Below, in pieces: positions 9,433 through 19,864 of a stretch of DNA of 58,017 nt. The notes beneath the pieces were generated by a model that had not been told where the DNA came from, did not search any database, and saw nothing but the letters and a program-made list of their open reading frames with translations. Source of the stretch: Alphaproteobacteria bacterium (GTDB lineage Bacteria; Pseudomonadota; Alphaproteobacteria; Reyranellales; Reyranellaceae); contig VGCH01000019.1 of assembly GCA_016870115.1 (NCBI GenBank), positions 1-58,017 of the forward strand, in the 5' to 3' direction. Numbering within the stretch: the stretch's first letter is position 1; the number at the start of each line of letters is the position of its first letter. The translations under genes were made by a program, and so were the position numbers.

Positions 9433-10331
9433 GCGCCGCGCCCTCCGGTCAGCTCGGCGGCCTTGCGCTCATCACTCTCGGCGACCTCGTTCGGTCCCTT
9501 GGTGATGTAGTGCAGGAAGCCGAAGGCGCCGGCGAAGGCGATGGCGGCCAGCGAAAGGGGCTTCATCACGCCCTTCCACACGCCGACCAGCGGGCTGATC
9601 CTCGGGTTCTCCGGCAGGCCCGAATAGAGCATGGGCTTGTCGGCATGATGCAGCACGTACATGACGTGGGTGCCGCCCACGCCCGGCGGGTCGTAGAGGC
9701 CCGCGTTCTTGTAACCGCGCGACTTCAGGTCGGCGATCCGGCCCTCGGCATGGACTTTCATGTCCTCCTTGGAACCGAAGTAGATCGCCTGCGTCGGGCA
9801 AGCCTTGGCACAGGCGGGGGCCTGGCCGACCGCGACGCGGTCGGAGCAGAGCGTGCACTTGTAGGCCTTGCGGTCGAGCTTGGAGATGCGCGGCACGTTG
9901 AAGGGGCAGCCCTTCACGCAGTAGCCGCACCCGATGCAGTTCTCCGACACGAAGTCGACGATGCCGTTGGTGTACTGCACGATCGCGCCCGGCGCCGGGC
10001 AGGCCTTCAGACAGCCCGGATCGTCGCAATGCATGCAGCCGTCCTTGCGGATCAGCCATTCGAGATCGGGGCCGGTCTCGACCTCGGCGAACTTCATCAC
10101 CGTCCAGGAGGTCGGGGTGAGGTCGCGCGGATTGTCGTAGACGCCGTCGGTGACCCCGACCGGCTCGCGCAGGTCATTCCACGTCAGGCAGGCCGTTTGG
10201 CAGGCCTTGCAGCCGATGCACTTCGAGACATCGATCAGCTTGGCGACTTCAACGCCGCCCTTGCGGATCTGGGGCGGCGCCTCCGTCGAGGCGGAGCGGC
10301 GGCGAATGTCGAGGGACTGGAGCGTAGCCAT
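9429..10331 (-). CDS. fdoH: Formate dehydrogenase iron-sulfur (beta) subunit
   Basis: Electron-transfer subunit with four [4Fe-4S] clusters. The 300-residue protein shows four Cys motifs: [35 protein letters not shown], and CTLC continued by CAKAC. A C-terminal hydrophobic helix ([18 protein letters not shown]) anchors it in the membrane, as in FdnH. GGGAGG lies about 10 nt before the ATG. The gene starts 13 bp after the fdoG stop and overlaps fdoI by 4 bp. Confidence 0.95.
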   Translation of the reverse strand: MATLQSLDIRRRSASTEAPPQIRKGGVEVAKLIDVSKCIGCKACQTACLTWNDLREPVGVTDGVYDNPRDLTPTSWTVMKFAEVETGPDLEWLIRKDGCMHCDDPGCLKACPAPGAIVQYTNGIVDFVSENCIGCGYCVKGCPFNVPRISKLDRKAYKCTLCSDRVAVGQAPACAKACPTQAIYFGSKEDMKVHAEGRIADLKSRGYKNAGLYDPPGVGGTHVMYVLHHADKPMLYSGLPENPRISPLVGVWKGVMKPLSLAAIAFAGAFGFLHYITKGPNEVAESDERKAAELTGGRGA

Positions 10332-10344
10332 GATGATCCTCCCT

Positions 10345-13300
10345 TCAGACCGTTGCCGTCGCGGGAGCCGACGTCTTCTTCACGTCGACCAGGAATGCCT
10401 TGTACTCCGGCGTATTCACGCTGGCGTCGCCGACCGAAGGCGTGATGACGTTGGTCGGGTAGCCCTTCTTGGTGAGGCCGACGAAGCCATAGTGGATGGG
10501 CAGGCCCACCACATCGCAATCCTTGCCGTCGACCTTGATGGGCCGCAGTCGCTTGGTGACGACCGCCTTGGCCTTGATCGCTCCGCGCTGGCTCGAAATC
10601 TCGACCCAGTCACCGTTCTTGACGCCCTTGGCCTTGGCTAGCCGCTCGCCCACCTCCACGAAGAGCTCAGGCTGCATGACGGCGTTGCCGTGCACGGCCT
10701 TCGTCCAATAGTGGAAGTGCTCGGTGAGACGGTACGTCGTCGCCACGATCGGGAACTTGTCCGGTTTACCGAACGAGTCCTTGTCGGCGGCGAAGATGCG
10801 CGCCACCGGGCTGGAGCTGACCTTGGGGTGCAGCGGGTTCGCGATGTAGGCGTCCATCGGCTCGTAGTGCTCGGGGAACGGCCCCTCGCGCATCGCGCCC
10901 CGGACATAGAGCCGGCCCGCGCCTTCGGGGTTCATGATGAACGGACCCGCAGCGCGGTTCGGGGCGACCGTCGGGCCATAATCCGGGACGTCCGCGCCGG
11001 TCCAGCGCGTGCCGTTCCAGAAGACGTACTTCTTGCGCTCGCTCCACGGCTTGCCGTCGGCATCGGCCGACGCCCGGTTGTAGAGCACACGCCGGTTGGC
11101 CGGCCAGGAAAAGCCCCAGTTGCCGTGCACGCCAAGACCCGTCGGATCGCTGGCATCGCGGCGCTTGGTCATGTTGCCGCCGTCGGTATAGCAGCCGGTA
11201 TAGATCCAGCAGCCGCCGGCCGTCTTGCCGTCCGCCGTCATCATGGCGAAGGACGGAAGCTGCTGGCCGGCGCGCAGGAGCACGCGGCTGGGGTCGGCCG
11301 GATCGGTCACGTCCTGCAGGACGTAGCCGTTGATCTCCTTCAGCACCTCGTCCGCCGCCGGGCTGGCGGGGTTGCTGTAGTTCCAGGTGAGGTTCATCAC
11401 CGGATCCGGGAAGGCGCCACCGTCCTTGGCGTACTTCGCCTTCAGGCGCCGGTAGATGCCGGTCATGATGTCGATGTCGCTGCGCGACTCGCCCGGTCCG
11501 TCCGCCGCCTTCCAGTGCCAGGTGATCACCCGGCTGGAGTTGGTGAAGCTGCCGTCCTCCTCGACATAGACCGAGACCGGAAGCTGGATCACCTCCGTCT
11601 GGATCGTCTTGGGGTCGACGTTGTGGAACTCGCCGTGGTTCTCGAAGAACCGCGCCGTCTCCGTCTCGATCGGGTCGGCCACGACCAGGAACTTCAGCTT
11701 GGCCAGGCCGCGCTGGGTCTTCTGCTTGTCGGGACCGGCCAGCAGGATGTTGAGGCCCTGACAGATCAGGCCGTTCATCTGGCCCGCCGCCATGGCATCG
11801 ATGATCTTCATCGTGTCGAAGGGCGTGCCGAACTTCGGCAGGTAGTCGAACGCGAAATCGTTTTCCGCCGTCGCGGCTGCTCCGAAGAAAGCCTTCTGCT
11901 GGCTGACGAAGAACTTGTTGTAGTTCTGCCAGAAGCTGGTCTGGTTAGGCCGGATTGGCTTGAAGGCGCGCGTCTTCAGGTAGTCGGCGAGCGTGGTCTC
12001 GCGCTCGTTGGGCAGCACGAGGTAGCCTGGCGTCGAGGTCGAGAGCAGACCGATATCGGTGATGCCCTGGACGTTGGCATGGCCGCGCAGCGCGTTCACG
12101 CCGCCACCCGGCACGCCCATATTGCCCAGCAGCAGCTGGATCATGGCCATGCAGCGGATGTTCTGCGCCCCCACGGTGTGCTGGGTCCAGCCCAGAGCGT
12201 AGAGGCACGTCATCGACCGCTCGCCGTTGGCGGTGGTCGCCAGCATCTCGCAGACCTTCAGGAACTTGTCCTTCGGCGTGCCGGTGATGCGCTCCACCAT
12301 CTCGGGCGTGTAGCGGGCGGCATGCGCCTTCAGGAGGCTCATGACGCAATTGGGGCTTGTCATGGTCTCGTCGACGCGCGCCATGCCCTGGTCGTCGAAC
12401 TGGTACTCCCACTGCGAGCGGTCCGTGTAGTCGCGGCGGGCCGGGTCGTAGCCGGTGAAGAGCCCGTCCTCGAACTTGAAGCCCTCGCGCACGAGATACG
12501 TCGCGTTGGTGAACGCCTTGACGTAGTCGCGGTGGATCTTGTCGTTCACCAGCAGGTAGTTGATCACGCCCATCAGGAAGGCGATGTCGGTGCCGGGCCG
12601 CAGCGGCGCGTACATGTCCGCTACCGCCGCCGAGCGCGTGAAGCGCGGATCGACCACGATAAGCTTGGCACCGTGCGTCGACTTGGCTTCCGTCACCCAC
12701 TTGAAGCCGCAGGGATGGGCTTCGGCGGCATTGCCGCCCATGATCAGGACAACATCAGCGTTCTTGATGTCGTTCCAGCTGTTGGTCATCGCGCCGCGGC
12801 CGAAAGAAGGGGCCAGACTGGCCACCGTCGGTCCGTGTCAAATTCGTGCCTGCGTTTCTATGGGCACCATGCCCAGACCACGCATGATCTTGTAGGTCAG
12901 GTAGCCTGCCTCGTTGGTCTGCGCCGACGTCGCGAAGATGCCGGTCGTCTCCCAGCGGTTGACGGTCACGCCGTCGCGGTTCTTCGCAATGAAGTTCTTG
13001 TCGCGGTCCTCTTTCAGAAGCGTCGCGATGCGATCCAGCGCGAAGTCCCAGGTGACGCGCTCGAACTTGTTCGAGCCGGGCTTGCGGTGCATCGGGTACT
13101 TCACGCGCAGAGGGCTGTGCACGAAGTCGAGCGAGGCCGCGCCGCGCGGACAGAGTGTGCCGCGGTTCACCGGGTTGTCGGGGTCGCCTTCGATGTGCAC
13201 GACCTCCGCCTTGGCATTCTTGGACTTGTCGCCCATCGTGTAGACGAGCACGCCACAGCTCACGGAGCAGTAAGGGCAGGTACTGCGCGTCTCCGTCGCG

Positions 13301-13431
13301 CGTTCCAGCTTGAAGGGCCGGACGCTGGCGGCGAGCGCGTCGCCCGCACCGGTGAAGCCGAGCGCTCCAACCGACGAAGCCGCGATTCCCGCGGCGCTGA
13401 CCTTCATGAAGGTGCGACGTGTAACAGTCAT
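10345..13431 (-). CDS. fdoG: Selenocysteine-containing formate dehydrogenase alpha subunit (UGA read through)
   Basis: Catalytic molybdopterin subunit that oxidises formate to CO2 on the periplasmic side. In a standard reading the frame is split by a TGA at 12838-12840. Read as selenocysteine it gives one 1,028-residue protein, with the Sec (residue 198) in [23 protein letters not shown], the same context as Sec196 of E. coli FdnG. The N-terminus has a twin-arginine signal (TRRTFMK, residues 4-10), and the [4Fe-4S] motif CPYCSVSCG starts at residue 52. The ATG at 13431 is chosen for its GGAG site and the Tat signal at residue 1. Neighbouring selA, selB, tRNA-Sec and fdhE support function. It is not a pseudogene. 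Confidence 0.96.
12800..12840 (-). promoter_or_regulatory. SECIS-like element at the fdoG UGA
   Basis: Directly downstream of the TGA on the coding strand, GGCC-AGTCT-GGCC (12811-12823) forms a small stem with apical loop AGUCU. E. coli fdnG has a comparable hairpin with AAGUCUU at the same distance. SelB recognises such apical loops. The hairpin is read from the sequence; SelB binding is inferred from the homologous context. Confidence 0.7.
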
Positions 13432-13492
13432 GTGTCTCCATCCCTCCGGCGCGCGGACTTTGGCCCGTTCTGCTGACAGTGCGCCTGTCGGA

Positions 13493-13521
13493 ATTGAAAA
13501 CCCGCACGGCCCCGCGGTCAA
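13493..13521 (-). promoter_or_regulatory. Possible sigma70-type promoter of the fdo operon
   Basis: On the minus strand TTGACC (13516-13521) and TTCAAT (13493-13498) are separated by 17 bp, about 60 bp upstream of the fdoG start. A small palindrome GACAG-N5-CTGTC at 13475-13489 lies just downstream and could be an operator. Both are matches by eye only. Confidence 0.3.
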
Positions 13522-13561
13522 CCCGAATTGCCGCTCGGCCCTGTAGAATAATACCCCTACG

Positions 13562-14809
13562 TCAATTGGGGCGACGGGCCAGTGACCAGGCCTCGGCCAC
13601 GCGGTCGGCAATCGCGGCGGCGACCAGGCTGTTCCCTCGGCTCACCCCCCCCGACGATTGTAGGAAGTGGATGTGGTCCTCGTAGATGGGACCAGCTTCG
13701 GCCCGGAAGACCTCGCCTAGATCGTGGATGGCCAATCCTTCGTCCCGCAGCGAAAGCATCCCCGCCACGATCTTCCGGTAGAGATCGCGGTAGGAGAGAT
13801 CACCCACAGCCCGGCGCTCCTCATCGGTCAGTACCTTGCCAAAGGCCGGAGCTGGCTGGAGGAAATAGGCGGCCTTCACCCCCTGGGCACGGGCGATCGC
13901 TTCCATGCTGCGGGCATACTTGCGGTAGAGGTCGAGTTGCACCGCAAAGATCGCGTCGGCATCGCCGCGCACTTCGGGTGGCAGCCGGAACATGCCCTCC
14001 AGGGTCGTCTTCTTGGCTCTGGCGGTGGTGATATCCCTTCCCTTGGCGAGCTGCTCGATGCCGCGGACCGTCATGTAGGCGGCATGCGACTGGCCAAGCA
14101 CGGGCTGCGCCGCCAGCGCACCGGCAACCCGCCCAGCGACCCAGCCGACCGCGGCATCGCCGAAATTCTCGTCGGCAACGAACGGGTTCACGTCGAGAAA
14201 GTTGTTCGCCGGCCGCTCCAGCCTGTCTTGGGCCACTGGCCGAAAGAAGTAGAATTCGTTGAAACCGTCGAGAGTCACCACAGCGTCGACGGCGGTCGCA
14301 TAGAGCGCGAACAGGATCAGCTGCTGCGGCTGCTTCCACGCGCCGGCGCCGCCGTTGAGAACCAGAAACGGCTTGCCGTTCGGGCTGACATACCGGCGGT
14401 TCAACTCGTCCTCGAGGTATCGCGGCGCCGGAGGCGGCCCGATCTGCCCCAGCTGCCCCGCCACCGAACCGCCGGTCAGTAAGACGGTAAAGCGATCGGC
14501 CCGGCGCAGCGTTGGAAAATCCTCGCCCAGCAACCCGATATTGTTGGCCGCCGCCAGACCGCAGGGCGCATTCCCGTGATGGACGAACCCGAGATAGGGG
14601 TGCGGGTAGAGCGTATCGACGTAGCGACACGACGAGCCCCTCGTCACGTCACGCACGTAGGTGTTCTGTGACCTCTCGAACAGCTCGCTGGCCGTGCTGT
14701 AGCGCCCCTCCTCCAGCGTCAGCCAGACGATCGCCACGACCTCGATCGTAGCGAGCGCAAGGACGAACCCGATGAACGTGCTGATCCAGCCGAAAAGACG
14801 CTGCTTCAC
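13562..14809 (-). CDS. SGNH/GDSL hydrolase-like membrane-anchored protein
   Basis: A 415-residue protein with one N-terminal transmembrane helix ([24 protein letters not shown] split around the bilayer) and a large extracytoplasmic region. SGNH-like blocks are suggestive: TGGSVAGQ for the nucleophile Ser, [14 protein letters not shown], and a late DHIHF that could supply the Asp-His pair. Such proteins act as esterases or modify cell-surface polymers. The GTG at 13 bp past the upstream stop is chosen because the hydrophobic helix follows directly; the frame is open further upstream but would overlap the CoxL-like gene. The exact family is uncertain. Confidence 0.6.
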   Translation of the reverse strand: MKQRLFGWISTFIGFVLALATIEVVAIVWLTLEEGRYSTASELFERSQNTYVRDVTRGSSCRYVDTLYPHPYLGFVHHGNAPCGLAAANNIGLLGEDFPTLRRADRFTVLLTGGSVAGQLGQIGPPPAPRYLEDELNRRYVSPNGKPFLVLNGGAGAWKQPQQLILFALYATAVDAVVTLDGFNEFYFFRPVAQDRLERPANNFLDVNPFVADENFGDAAVGWVAGRVAGALAAQPVLGQSHAAYMTVRGIEQLAKGRDITTARAKKTTLEGMFRLPPEVRGDADAIFAVQLDLYRKYARSMEAIARAQGVKAAYFLQPAPAFGKVLTDEERRAVGDLSYRDLYRKIVAGMLSLRDEGLAIHDLGEVFRAEAGPIYEDHIHFLQSSGGVSRGNSLVAAAIADRVAEAWSLARRPN

Positions 14810-14819
14810 GGCGCCGCCA

Positions 14820-17117
14820 TCAGCCGCGCGCGGCGCGGATCGCCTGCCACACGCGGTGCGGCGTGGCGGGCATCTGGAGGTTGCGCACGCCGAGCGGCCA
14901 GAGCGCATCCATGATCGCGTTCATCACGGTCGGCGTCGAGCCCACCGTACCGGACTCGCCCACTCCCTTGGCGCCCAGTGGATTGCTGCGCGCGGGAACA
15001 CCGTCGTCGAGACGATTGTCGAAGGTCGGGAAGTTGTCGGCCCGCGGCATGGCGTAGTCCATGAACGAGCCGGTGATGAGCTGGCCCGAGTCGCGGTCGT
15101 AGACGTTCTCCTCCAGAAGCGCCTGGCCGATGCCCTGGGCGCAGCCACCATGGATCTGGCCAAACACGATCGGCCGGTGCAACGGGCGGCCGACATCATC
15201 CACCGTGGTGTAGCGCTTGAGCTCGACCTGGCCGGTCTCGGGGTCGATCTCGACCTCGCCGACATGCGCGCCGTTCGGCCAGGCGATTCCGTCGACAGTG
15301 TTCACGTTCTCGATATAGATGCGCTTGTCCGGCTGACGCGCCGCGAGATCGCCGAAACCGATCCCGCGATCGGTGCCGGCGATGGTGAAGCGGCCGGTGC
15401 CGTAAACGATGTCGGCAGCGCTGGCTTCCAGCGCATCAGCCGCGAGCTCCTTGCCCTTTGCGACCAGCTTCTCGGAGCCGGACAGAACCGCCGAACCACC
15501 GATATAGGCCGAACGCGATCCCATCGAGCCGACGCCGCCCACCCGATCGGAGTCGCCCATCGCAATCTCGATCTGGCCCGGCTCGACACCGAGCAGCTCC
15601 GAGGCGAGCTGGGTGAAGCTGGTCTGGAGCCCCTGCCCCATCCCTTGGGTGCCCATCCAGATGACGATCTTGCCGTCGGCGCGCACCTCGTAGTGCGCCA
15701 TCTCGTTCATGACGTTGGCGCTCGTCCACTCGACATAGCTCGCGAGACCGCGGCCGTAGAGCTTGCCGCGCTTCTCGGCCTCGGCTTTGCGCGCACTGAA
15801 GCCCTTCCAGTCGGAATGCTCGAGAGACGCCGTCAGGAAGCGGTCGAAGTCGCCCGAATCGTACTTCTCGCCCATCGCGGTCGTGTAGGGCATCTGCGCC
15901 GGCTTCACGAAGTTGCGCCGCCTGAGCTCCGCCGGATCCATGCCGATCTGGCGTGCAGCGGTATCCATCAGCCGCTCGAGATCGAGGATGCACTCGGGCC
16001 GGCCCGCGCCACGATAGGCGCCGATAGTTGCCGAGTTGGTGAGCACGGTATGGAGGGTGAGCGCGAGGACCGGGATGTCGTAGGTGCCGGTCACGACCTT
16101 GGGCCCGACGAACAGCGGGATCACAACGCCGGCGCGCGCCGGATAGGCGCCGATATTGGCCCACCCCTCCAGCCGCAGCGCGAGGATGCGGCCATTCTTG
16201 TCGAGAGCGAGCGAGGCCTTGTGGAGCTGGTCGCGACCGGCCGTGGTGGCCTGGAACTCCTCGCCGCGCTCGGCACGCCAGCGCACCGGGCGCTTCAGCA
16301 TCTTGGCCGCCCACACCGCGATCGCCTCGTCAGGCTGGATGCCGACCTTCATGCCGAACCCGCCGCCGATGTCGCGTACCAGCACGCGCACCTTGTCCTT
16401 CGGCATCTTCAGGATCACGTCACAGAGCGTGTCGCGCGTTACCGACGGGTTCTGGCTGCCGATATGCACGATCAGGCGGTCGCCTTCCCACTCGGCCATG
16501 ACCGCGCGTGGCTCCATCGCGTTCACGATCAGTCGCTGGTGGGCGATCTCCATCGACACGACGTGCGCAGCGCCCTTGAACGCGGCATCGACCTTGGCGG
16601 CATCGCCGAAGCGGTTCTCGCCGGCCAGGTTTCCCGGTGCGCCGGCAAACACTTGCGGCGCGCCCGGCTTCAGCGCGTCCTCGATGGTGGCGACGGCGGG
16701 CAACGGATCGTAGTCGACCTCGACCAGTTCGGCCGCGTCCTGCGCCGCGCCGCGCGTCCCGGCCACCACTGCCACCACCGGCTCGCCGACATGGCGCACG
16801 ACCTCGTGAGCGAGCGACCGGCGCGGCGTCATTTCGGGCTTGCTGCCGTCAAACAGCGGGAACATCGCGGGAAACGCGAACGTGCCTGCGCCCGAGGCCT
16901 CCATATCCGTCCAAGTGTAAACCGCCACGACGCCAGGGGCGGCCTTCGCCGCGGCCGTGTCGATCTTCACGATGCGCGCGTGAGCGTGCGGCGAGCGCAC
17001 GAGGACCACATGAGCCTGATTCGGCCGCGACAGATTGTCGGTAAAGCCGCCGGTGCCGGTCAGTAGCCGGTTATCCTCGACCCGCGCGATGTACTGGGCC
17101 TTGCCGAACGCCGCCAT
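14820..17117 (-). CDS. Form II CoxL-like xanthine dehydrogenase family molybdopterin subunit
   Basis: A 765-residue molybdopterin-binding large subunit of the molybdenum hydroxylase family. It has the N-terminal hammerhead domain ([28 protein letters not shown]) and Moco-binding motifs such as GGGFGMK and [16 protein letters not shown]. The active-site loop reads AYRGAGR, as in form II CoxL-like proteins, rather than the AYRCSFR of genuine CO dehydrogenase. CO is therefore unlikely to be the substrate; an aldehyde or N-heterocycle is more plausible. The expected FAD and [2Fe-2S] subunits are not adjacent. It is followed by the SGNH-like gene. Start ATG is at 17117. Confidence 0.85.
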   Translation of the reverse strand: MAAFGKAQYIARVEDNRLLTGTGGFTDNLSRPNQAHVVLVRSPHAHARIVKIDTAAAKAAPGVVAVYTWTDMEASGAGTFAFPAMFPLFDGSKPEMTPRRSLAHEVVRHVGEPVVAVVAGTRGAAQDAAELVEVDYDPLPAVATIEDALKPGAPQVFAGAPGNLAGENRFGDAAKVDAAFKGAAHVVSMEIAHQRLIVNAMEPRAVMAEWEGDRLIVHIGSQNPSVTRDTLCDVILKMPKDKVRVLVRDIGGGFGMKVGIQPDEAIAVWAAKMLKRPVRWRAERGEEFQATTAGRDQLHKASLALDKNGRILALRLEGWANIGAYPARAGVVIPLFVGPKVVTGTYDIPVLALTLHTVLTNSATIGAYRGAGRPECILDLERLMDTAARQIGMDPAELRRRNFVKPAQMPYTTAMGEKYDSGDFDRFLTASLEHSDWKGFSARKAEAEKRGKLYGRGLASYVEWTSANVMNEMAHYEVRADGKIVIWMGTQGMGQGLQTSFTQLASELLGVEPGQIEIAMGDSDRVGGVGSMGSRSAYIGGSAVLSGSEKLVAKGKELAADALEASAADIVYGTGRFTIAGTDRGIGFGDLAARQPDKRIYIENVNTVDGIAWPNGAHVGEVEIDPETGQVELKRYTTVDDVGRPLHRPIVFGQIHGGCAQGIGQALLEENVYDRDSGQLITGSFMDYAMPRADNFPTFDNRLDDGVPARSNPLGAKGVGESGTVGSTPTVMNAIMDALWPLGVRNLQMPATPHRVWQAIRAARG

Positions 17118-17210
17118 ACGCCACTCCTGAAGTCACGCCACCCGATCCGGGAACCGGCGGACTATAGCGGCGAGACCGCGCGCGACAAGCCGGGGCGCGC
17201 CCGAACCTCT

Positions 17211-18008
17211 CTACGCGGCGAAGACGGGCAGATCGGGTAGCGGCACGACGCGGATGCCGGCGCTCTCCAGCCCATTCCGCACAGCCGACGACAGCGCGAG
17301 CGCCGTCGGTCCGTCGCCATGGACGCACACCGAATCCACCTGGCAGGGGATGCGCTTGCCCGAAGTCGAGAAGATCGCCTGCGCATCGATCATGCGCCGA
17401 ACGTTGGCGACCGCCTGGACCGGGTCCTTGACCATGGCGTTGGCTTCCTTGCGCGGCGTCAGGAAGCCAGCGTCGGTGTAGGTCCGGTCGGCGAACACCT
17501 CTTCCGCGGCACGCAGCCCGTACTTGCGCGCCGACCTGCCCTGCTCAGAATTGGCCTGGGCAAGGAAGATGATCTCGCGATCGACCGCGCGGGTCGCGCG
17601 TGCGATCGCATCCGACATGTCTGCGTCCTCGGCCGACATGTTGCCCATCATGCCGTGCGGCTTGATGTGGGTGACCCGGGTGCCATGCATGGCCGCGATC
17701 GCCTGCAGGGCGCCGAGTTGATAGGCGATGCAGGCTTCAAGCTCCGCCGCGGTCATCTTCATCGCGCGCCGGCCGAACCCCTGCAGATCGGGGAAGCCCG
17801 GATGCGCGCCGACCGACACGCCATTGTCGACACAGAGCTTCACGGTCTGGACCATCACCGTGGGGTCGCTGGCGTGGAAGCCGCACGCAACATTGGCCGA
17901 GCGCACGATCTTCAGCAGATCGGCGTCGTTGCCCATAACCCATGGCCCGAAGCTTTCGCCCAGATCTGCGTTGATGTTGACGTGGCCGGCGTTGCTGGCG
18001 GCGGACAT
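17211..18008 (-). CDS. pxpA: 5-oxoprolinase subunit A (LamB/YcsF family)
   Basis: PxpA with PxpB and PxpC forms the ATP-dependent prokaryotic 5-oxoprolinase, which opens 5-oxoproline to glutamate. The 265-residue protein carries family signatures NINADLGESFG (about 10-20), ANVACGFHASDP, SVGAHPGFPDLQGFGRR and VKPHG-like HIKPHGMMGN. Length is typical. The ATG at 18008 has GGGGAA upstream. It is transcribed away from pxpB-pxpC, with only 33 bp between the two start codons. Confidence 0.95.
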   Translation of the reverse strand: MSAASNAGHVNINADLGESFGPWVMGNDADLLKIVRSANVACGFHASDPTVMVQTVKLCVDNGVSVGAHPGFPDLQGFGRRAMKMTAAELEACIAYQLGALQAIAAMHGTRVTHIKPHGMMGNMSAEDADMSDAIARATRAVDREIIFLAQANSEQGRSARKYGLRAAEEVFADRTYTDAGFLTPRKEANAMVKDPVQAVANVRRMIDAQAIFSTSGKRIPCQVDSVCVHGDGPTALALSSAVRNGLESAGIRVVPLPDLPVFAA

Positions 18009-18041
18009 GGCGATTCCCCGTGGAAAGGACTGGCGGGATGG

Positions 18042-18803
18042 ATGGCGGCCGTTATCCTAGCAGACGTGCGCCCGCGTTACCTGTCCTGCGGCGATACCGC
18101 CTTTACCGTCGAGTTCGGCAACGAGATCGCGCCCGGGATCAATGCCCGGGTGATGGCGTTGCACGCTGCCATCGCCGCCCGCCAGGCCGAGGGCGGCCTG
18201 ACCGGGCTGGTCGAAACCGTGCCCACCATGCGCTCGCTGATGGTGACCTACGATCCGCTCGCCACAACGCGGGCCGCGCTCCAGCCCGCCATCGACGCGC
18301 TGGTGGGCGACGGTCCGGCTGCGCGCCTCGCGGGCCGGCGCGTGCGCGTCCCCTGCTGCTATGAGGGCGAGGACTTCGCGCCTGACCTCGCCGATGTCGC
18401 GGCGCGCGCTAAGTTGTCGCCGGCCGAGGTCGTCGAGCGACACCTTGCCTCGGCGTTCACGGTCTATGTGCTGGGCTTCATGCCAGGGCTCGCCTACGTC
18501 GCGGGGCTCGATCCGACGCTCTACTTGCCGAGACGCAGCGAGCCGCGCGTGCGCGTGCCGCGCTCGTCGGTCGCCATCGCAATGGACATGACCACGATCT
18601 ATCCCTTCGAGAGCCCGGGTGGTTGGCATCTAATCGGTCGCACGCCACTTCGTCTGTTCGACCAGCGCCGCCAGCATCCGGTCTTGCTGGCACCTGGCGA
18701 TCGGCTGGTGTTCGAGCGGATCGATCGCGCCGCCTTCTCGCGCCTCGACGCGAGGGTCACCGAGGGCACGCTCGACTGGACCGACCTGATCGAGGCGGCA
18801 TGA
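18042..18803 (+). CDS. pxpB: 5-oxoprolinase subunit B (KipI/Ahs1 family)
   Basis: A 253-residue PxpB. Visible family features are PRYLSCGDTAFTVEFG at the N-terminus, VPCCYEG in the middle and the highly conserved FTVYVLGFMPGLAYVAGLD, followed by LPRRSEPRVRVPRSSVAIA and YPFESPGGWHLIGRTP. The ATG at 18042 is chosen with a GGCGGGA stretch upstream; a GTG at 18066 is an alternative closer to the usual family start. The stop overlaps the pxpC start (ATGA). Confidence 0.93.
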   Translation: MAAVILADVRPRYLSCGDTAFTVEFGNEIAPGINARVMALHAAIAARQAEGGLTGLVETVPTMRSLMVTYDPLATTRAALQPAIDALVGDGPAARLAGRRVRVPCCYEGEDFAPDLADVAARAKLSPAEVVERHLASAFTVYVLGFMPGLAYVAGLDPTLYLPRRSEPRVRVPRSSVAIAMDMTTIYPFESPGGWHLIGRTPLRLFDQRRQHPVLLAPGDRLVFERIDRAAFSRLDARVTEGTLDWTDLIEAA

Positions 18804-19864
18804 CCGCTCATCTGCTCGTCCGCCGCGCCGGACTCTTCGACACTTTCCAGGACCTCGGGCGAATCGGATTCATGGCGCTCGGCATGCCGACCGCCGGCGC
18901 GATGGATCGCGTCGGCTTGCGCCTCGCCAATGCGCTCGCGGGCAATCCGGCCGACACCGCCGCGCTGGAGCTTGGAGTCATGGGCCCCGAACTGGAAGTG
19001 CAGGCCGCTTCGCTGCGCGTGGGGCTGGTTGGCCCCATCACCGCGGACCTGGTGGACAACCCGGATGCATCGCCGGTGCGGCTGGAAAGCGATCGCAGCC
19101 ACCTTCTGAAGCACGGCCAAATCCTTCGGCTGGGCATGATCGACGGCACCAGCACCGCCTATCTCGCGGCAAGTGGCGGCTTCGCGCTGCCCGCCTTCAT
19201 GGGGAGCCGTTCGACCTACAGTCGCGCGGGCGTCGGCGGCTACGAGGGTCGCAAGCTTGCCGCGGGCGATCGGCTCCCCCTCGCTCTCGCCTCGGCGCCG
19301 GTGCGCGACGAGTTGCGACTCGCCGCGCCCTTCGACTACGGCAGCGGGCCGATCCGAGTCGTGCTGGGACCGCAGGAAGACTATTTCACCGAAGCCGGCA
19401 TCGCGGCCTTTCTGGGCGGTCCGTACCGCGTCTCGCGCGAAGCTGATCGCATGGGCATCCGGCTCGAAGGCCCGAAGATCGAACACGCCAAGGGCGCCGA
19501 CATCATCTCCGACGGCATCGCGCCGGGCGCCATCCAGGTCCCGGGCGCCGGCCAGCCCATCGTCATGCTGGCCGACCGACAGACGGTGGGCGGCTACCCG
19601 AAGATCGCGACCGTGGCGTCGGTCGACCTGCCACGGCTCGGTCGCGCGCTACCCGGTGCCGAGTTCCGTTTCTCCGCCGTGTCGGTCGAGGAGGCCGAAA
19701 CGCTGCGCGCCGAGCAGGAAGGGCGGATCGCGCGCGCGATCGCGGGGCTGGTCGTCGCCCGCCCGCCCGGCGGCATCGACACCGCCCGCCTTTACGACAG
19801 CAACCTGATCGACGGCGTGGTGTTCGAAGCCACGCCAACCTCTCCCCGCCGGAGCGCGCGATGA
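18800..19864 (+). CDS. pxpC: 5-oxoprolinase subunit C (KipA/Ahs2 family)
   Basis: A 354-residue carboxyltransferase-like subunit of 5-oxoprolinase, partner of PxpB. It starts MTAHLLVRRAGLFDTFQDLGR and shows the family markers GMPTAGAMDRVGLRLAN, YLAASGGF, VLGPQEDYF, ISDGIAPGAIQVPGAGQPIVMLADRQTVGGYPKIA. Start and stop both overlap neighbours by 4 bp, giving a translationally coupled pxpB-pxpC-FMN protein operon. The product acts in the cytoplasm in glutathione or glutamate turnover. Confidence 0.94.
   Translation: MTAHLLVRRAGLFDTFQDLGRIGFMALGMPTAGAMDRVGLRLANALAGNPADTAALELGVMGPELEVQAASLRVGLVGPITADLVDNPDASPVRLESDRSHLLKHGQILRLGMIDGTSTAYLAASGGFALPAFMGSRSTYSRAGVGGYEGRKLAAGDRLPLALASAPVRDELRLAAPFDYGSGPIRVVLGPQEDYFTEAGIAAFLGGPYRVSREADRMGIRLEGPKIEHAKGADIISDGIAPGAIQVPGAGQPIVMLADRQTVGGYPKIATVASVDLPRLGRALPGAEFRFSAVSVEEAETLRAEQEGRIARAIAGLVVARPPGGIDTARLYDSNLIDGVVFEATPTSPRRSAR

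Noticed and set aside
12838-12840. The TGA in fdoG as a disabling nonsense mutation making a pseudogene.
   Set aside because: Its position matches the Sec codon of FdnG-type enzymes, a SECIS-like hairpin follows, and selA, selB and tRNA-Sec are present.
10690-13476. A 928-codon plus-strand frame covering fdoG.
   Set aside because: It mirrors fdoG, shows no motif, and arises from codon bias on the opposite strand.
14772-17066. A 764-codon plus-strand frame opposite the CoxL-like gene.
   Set aside because: It is antisense to a clearly recognised protein and has no domain signature.
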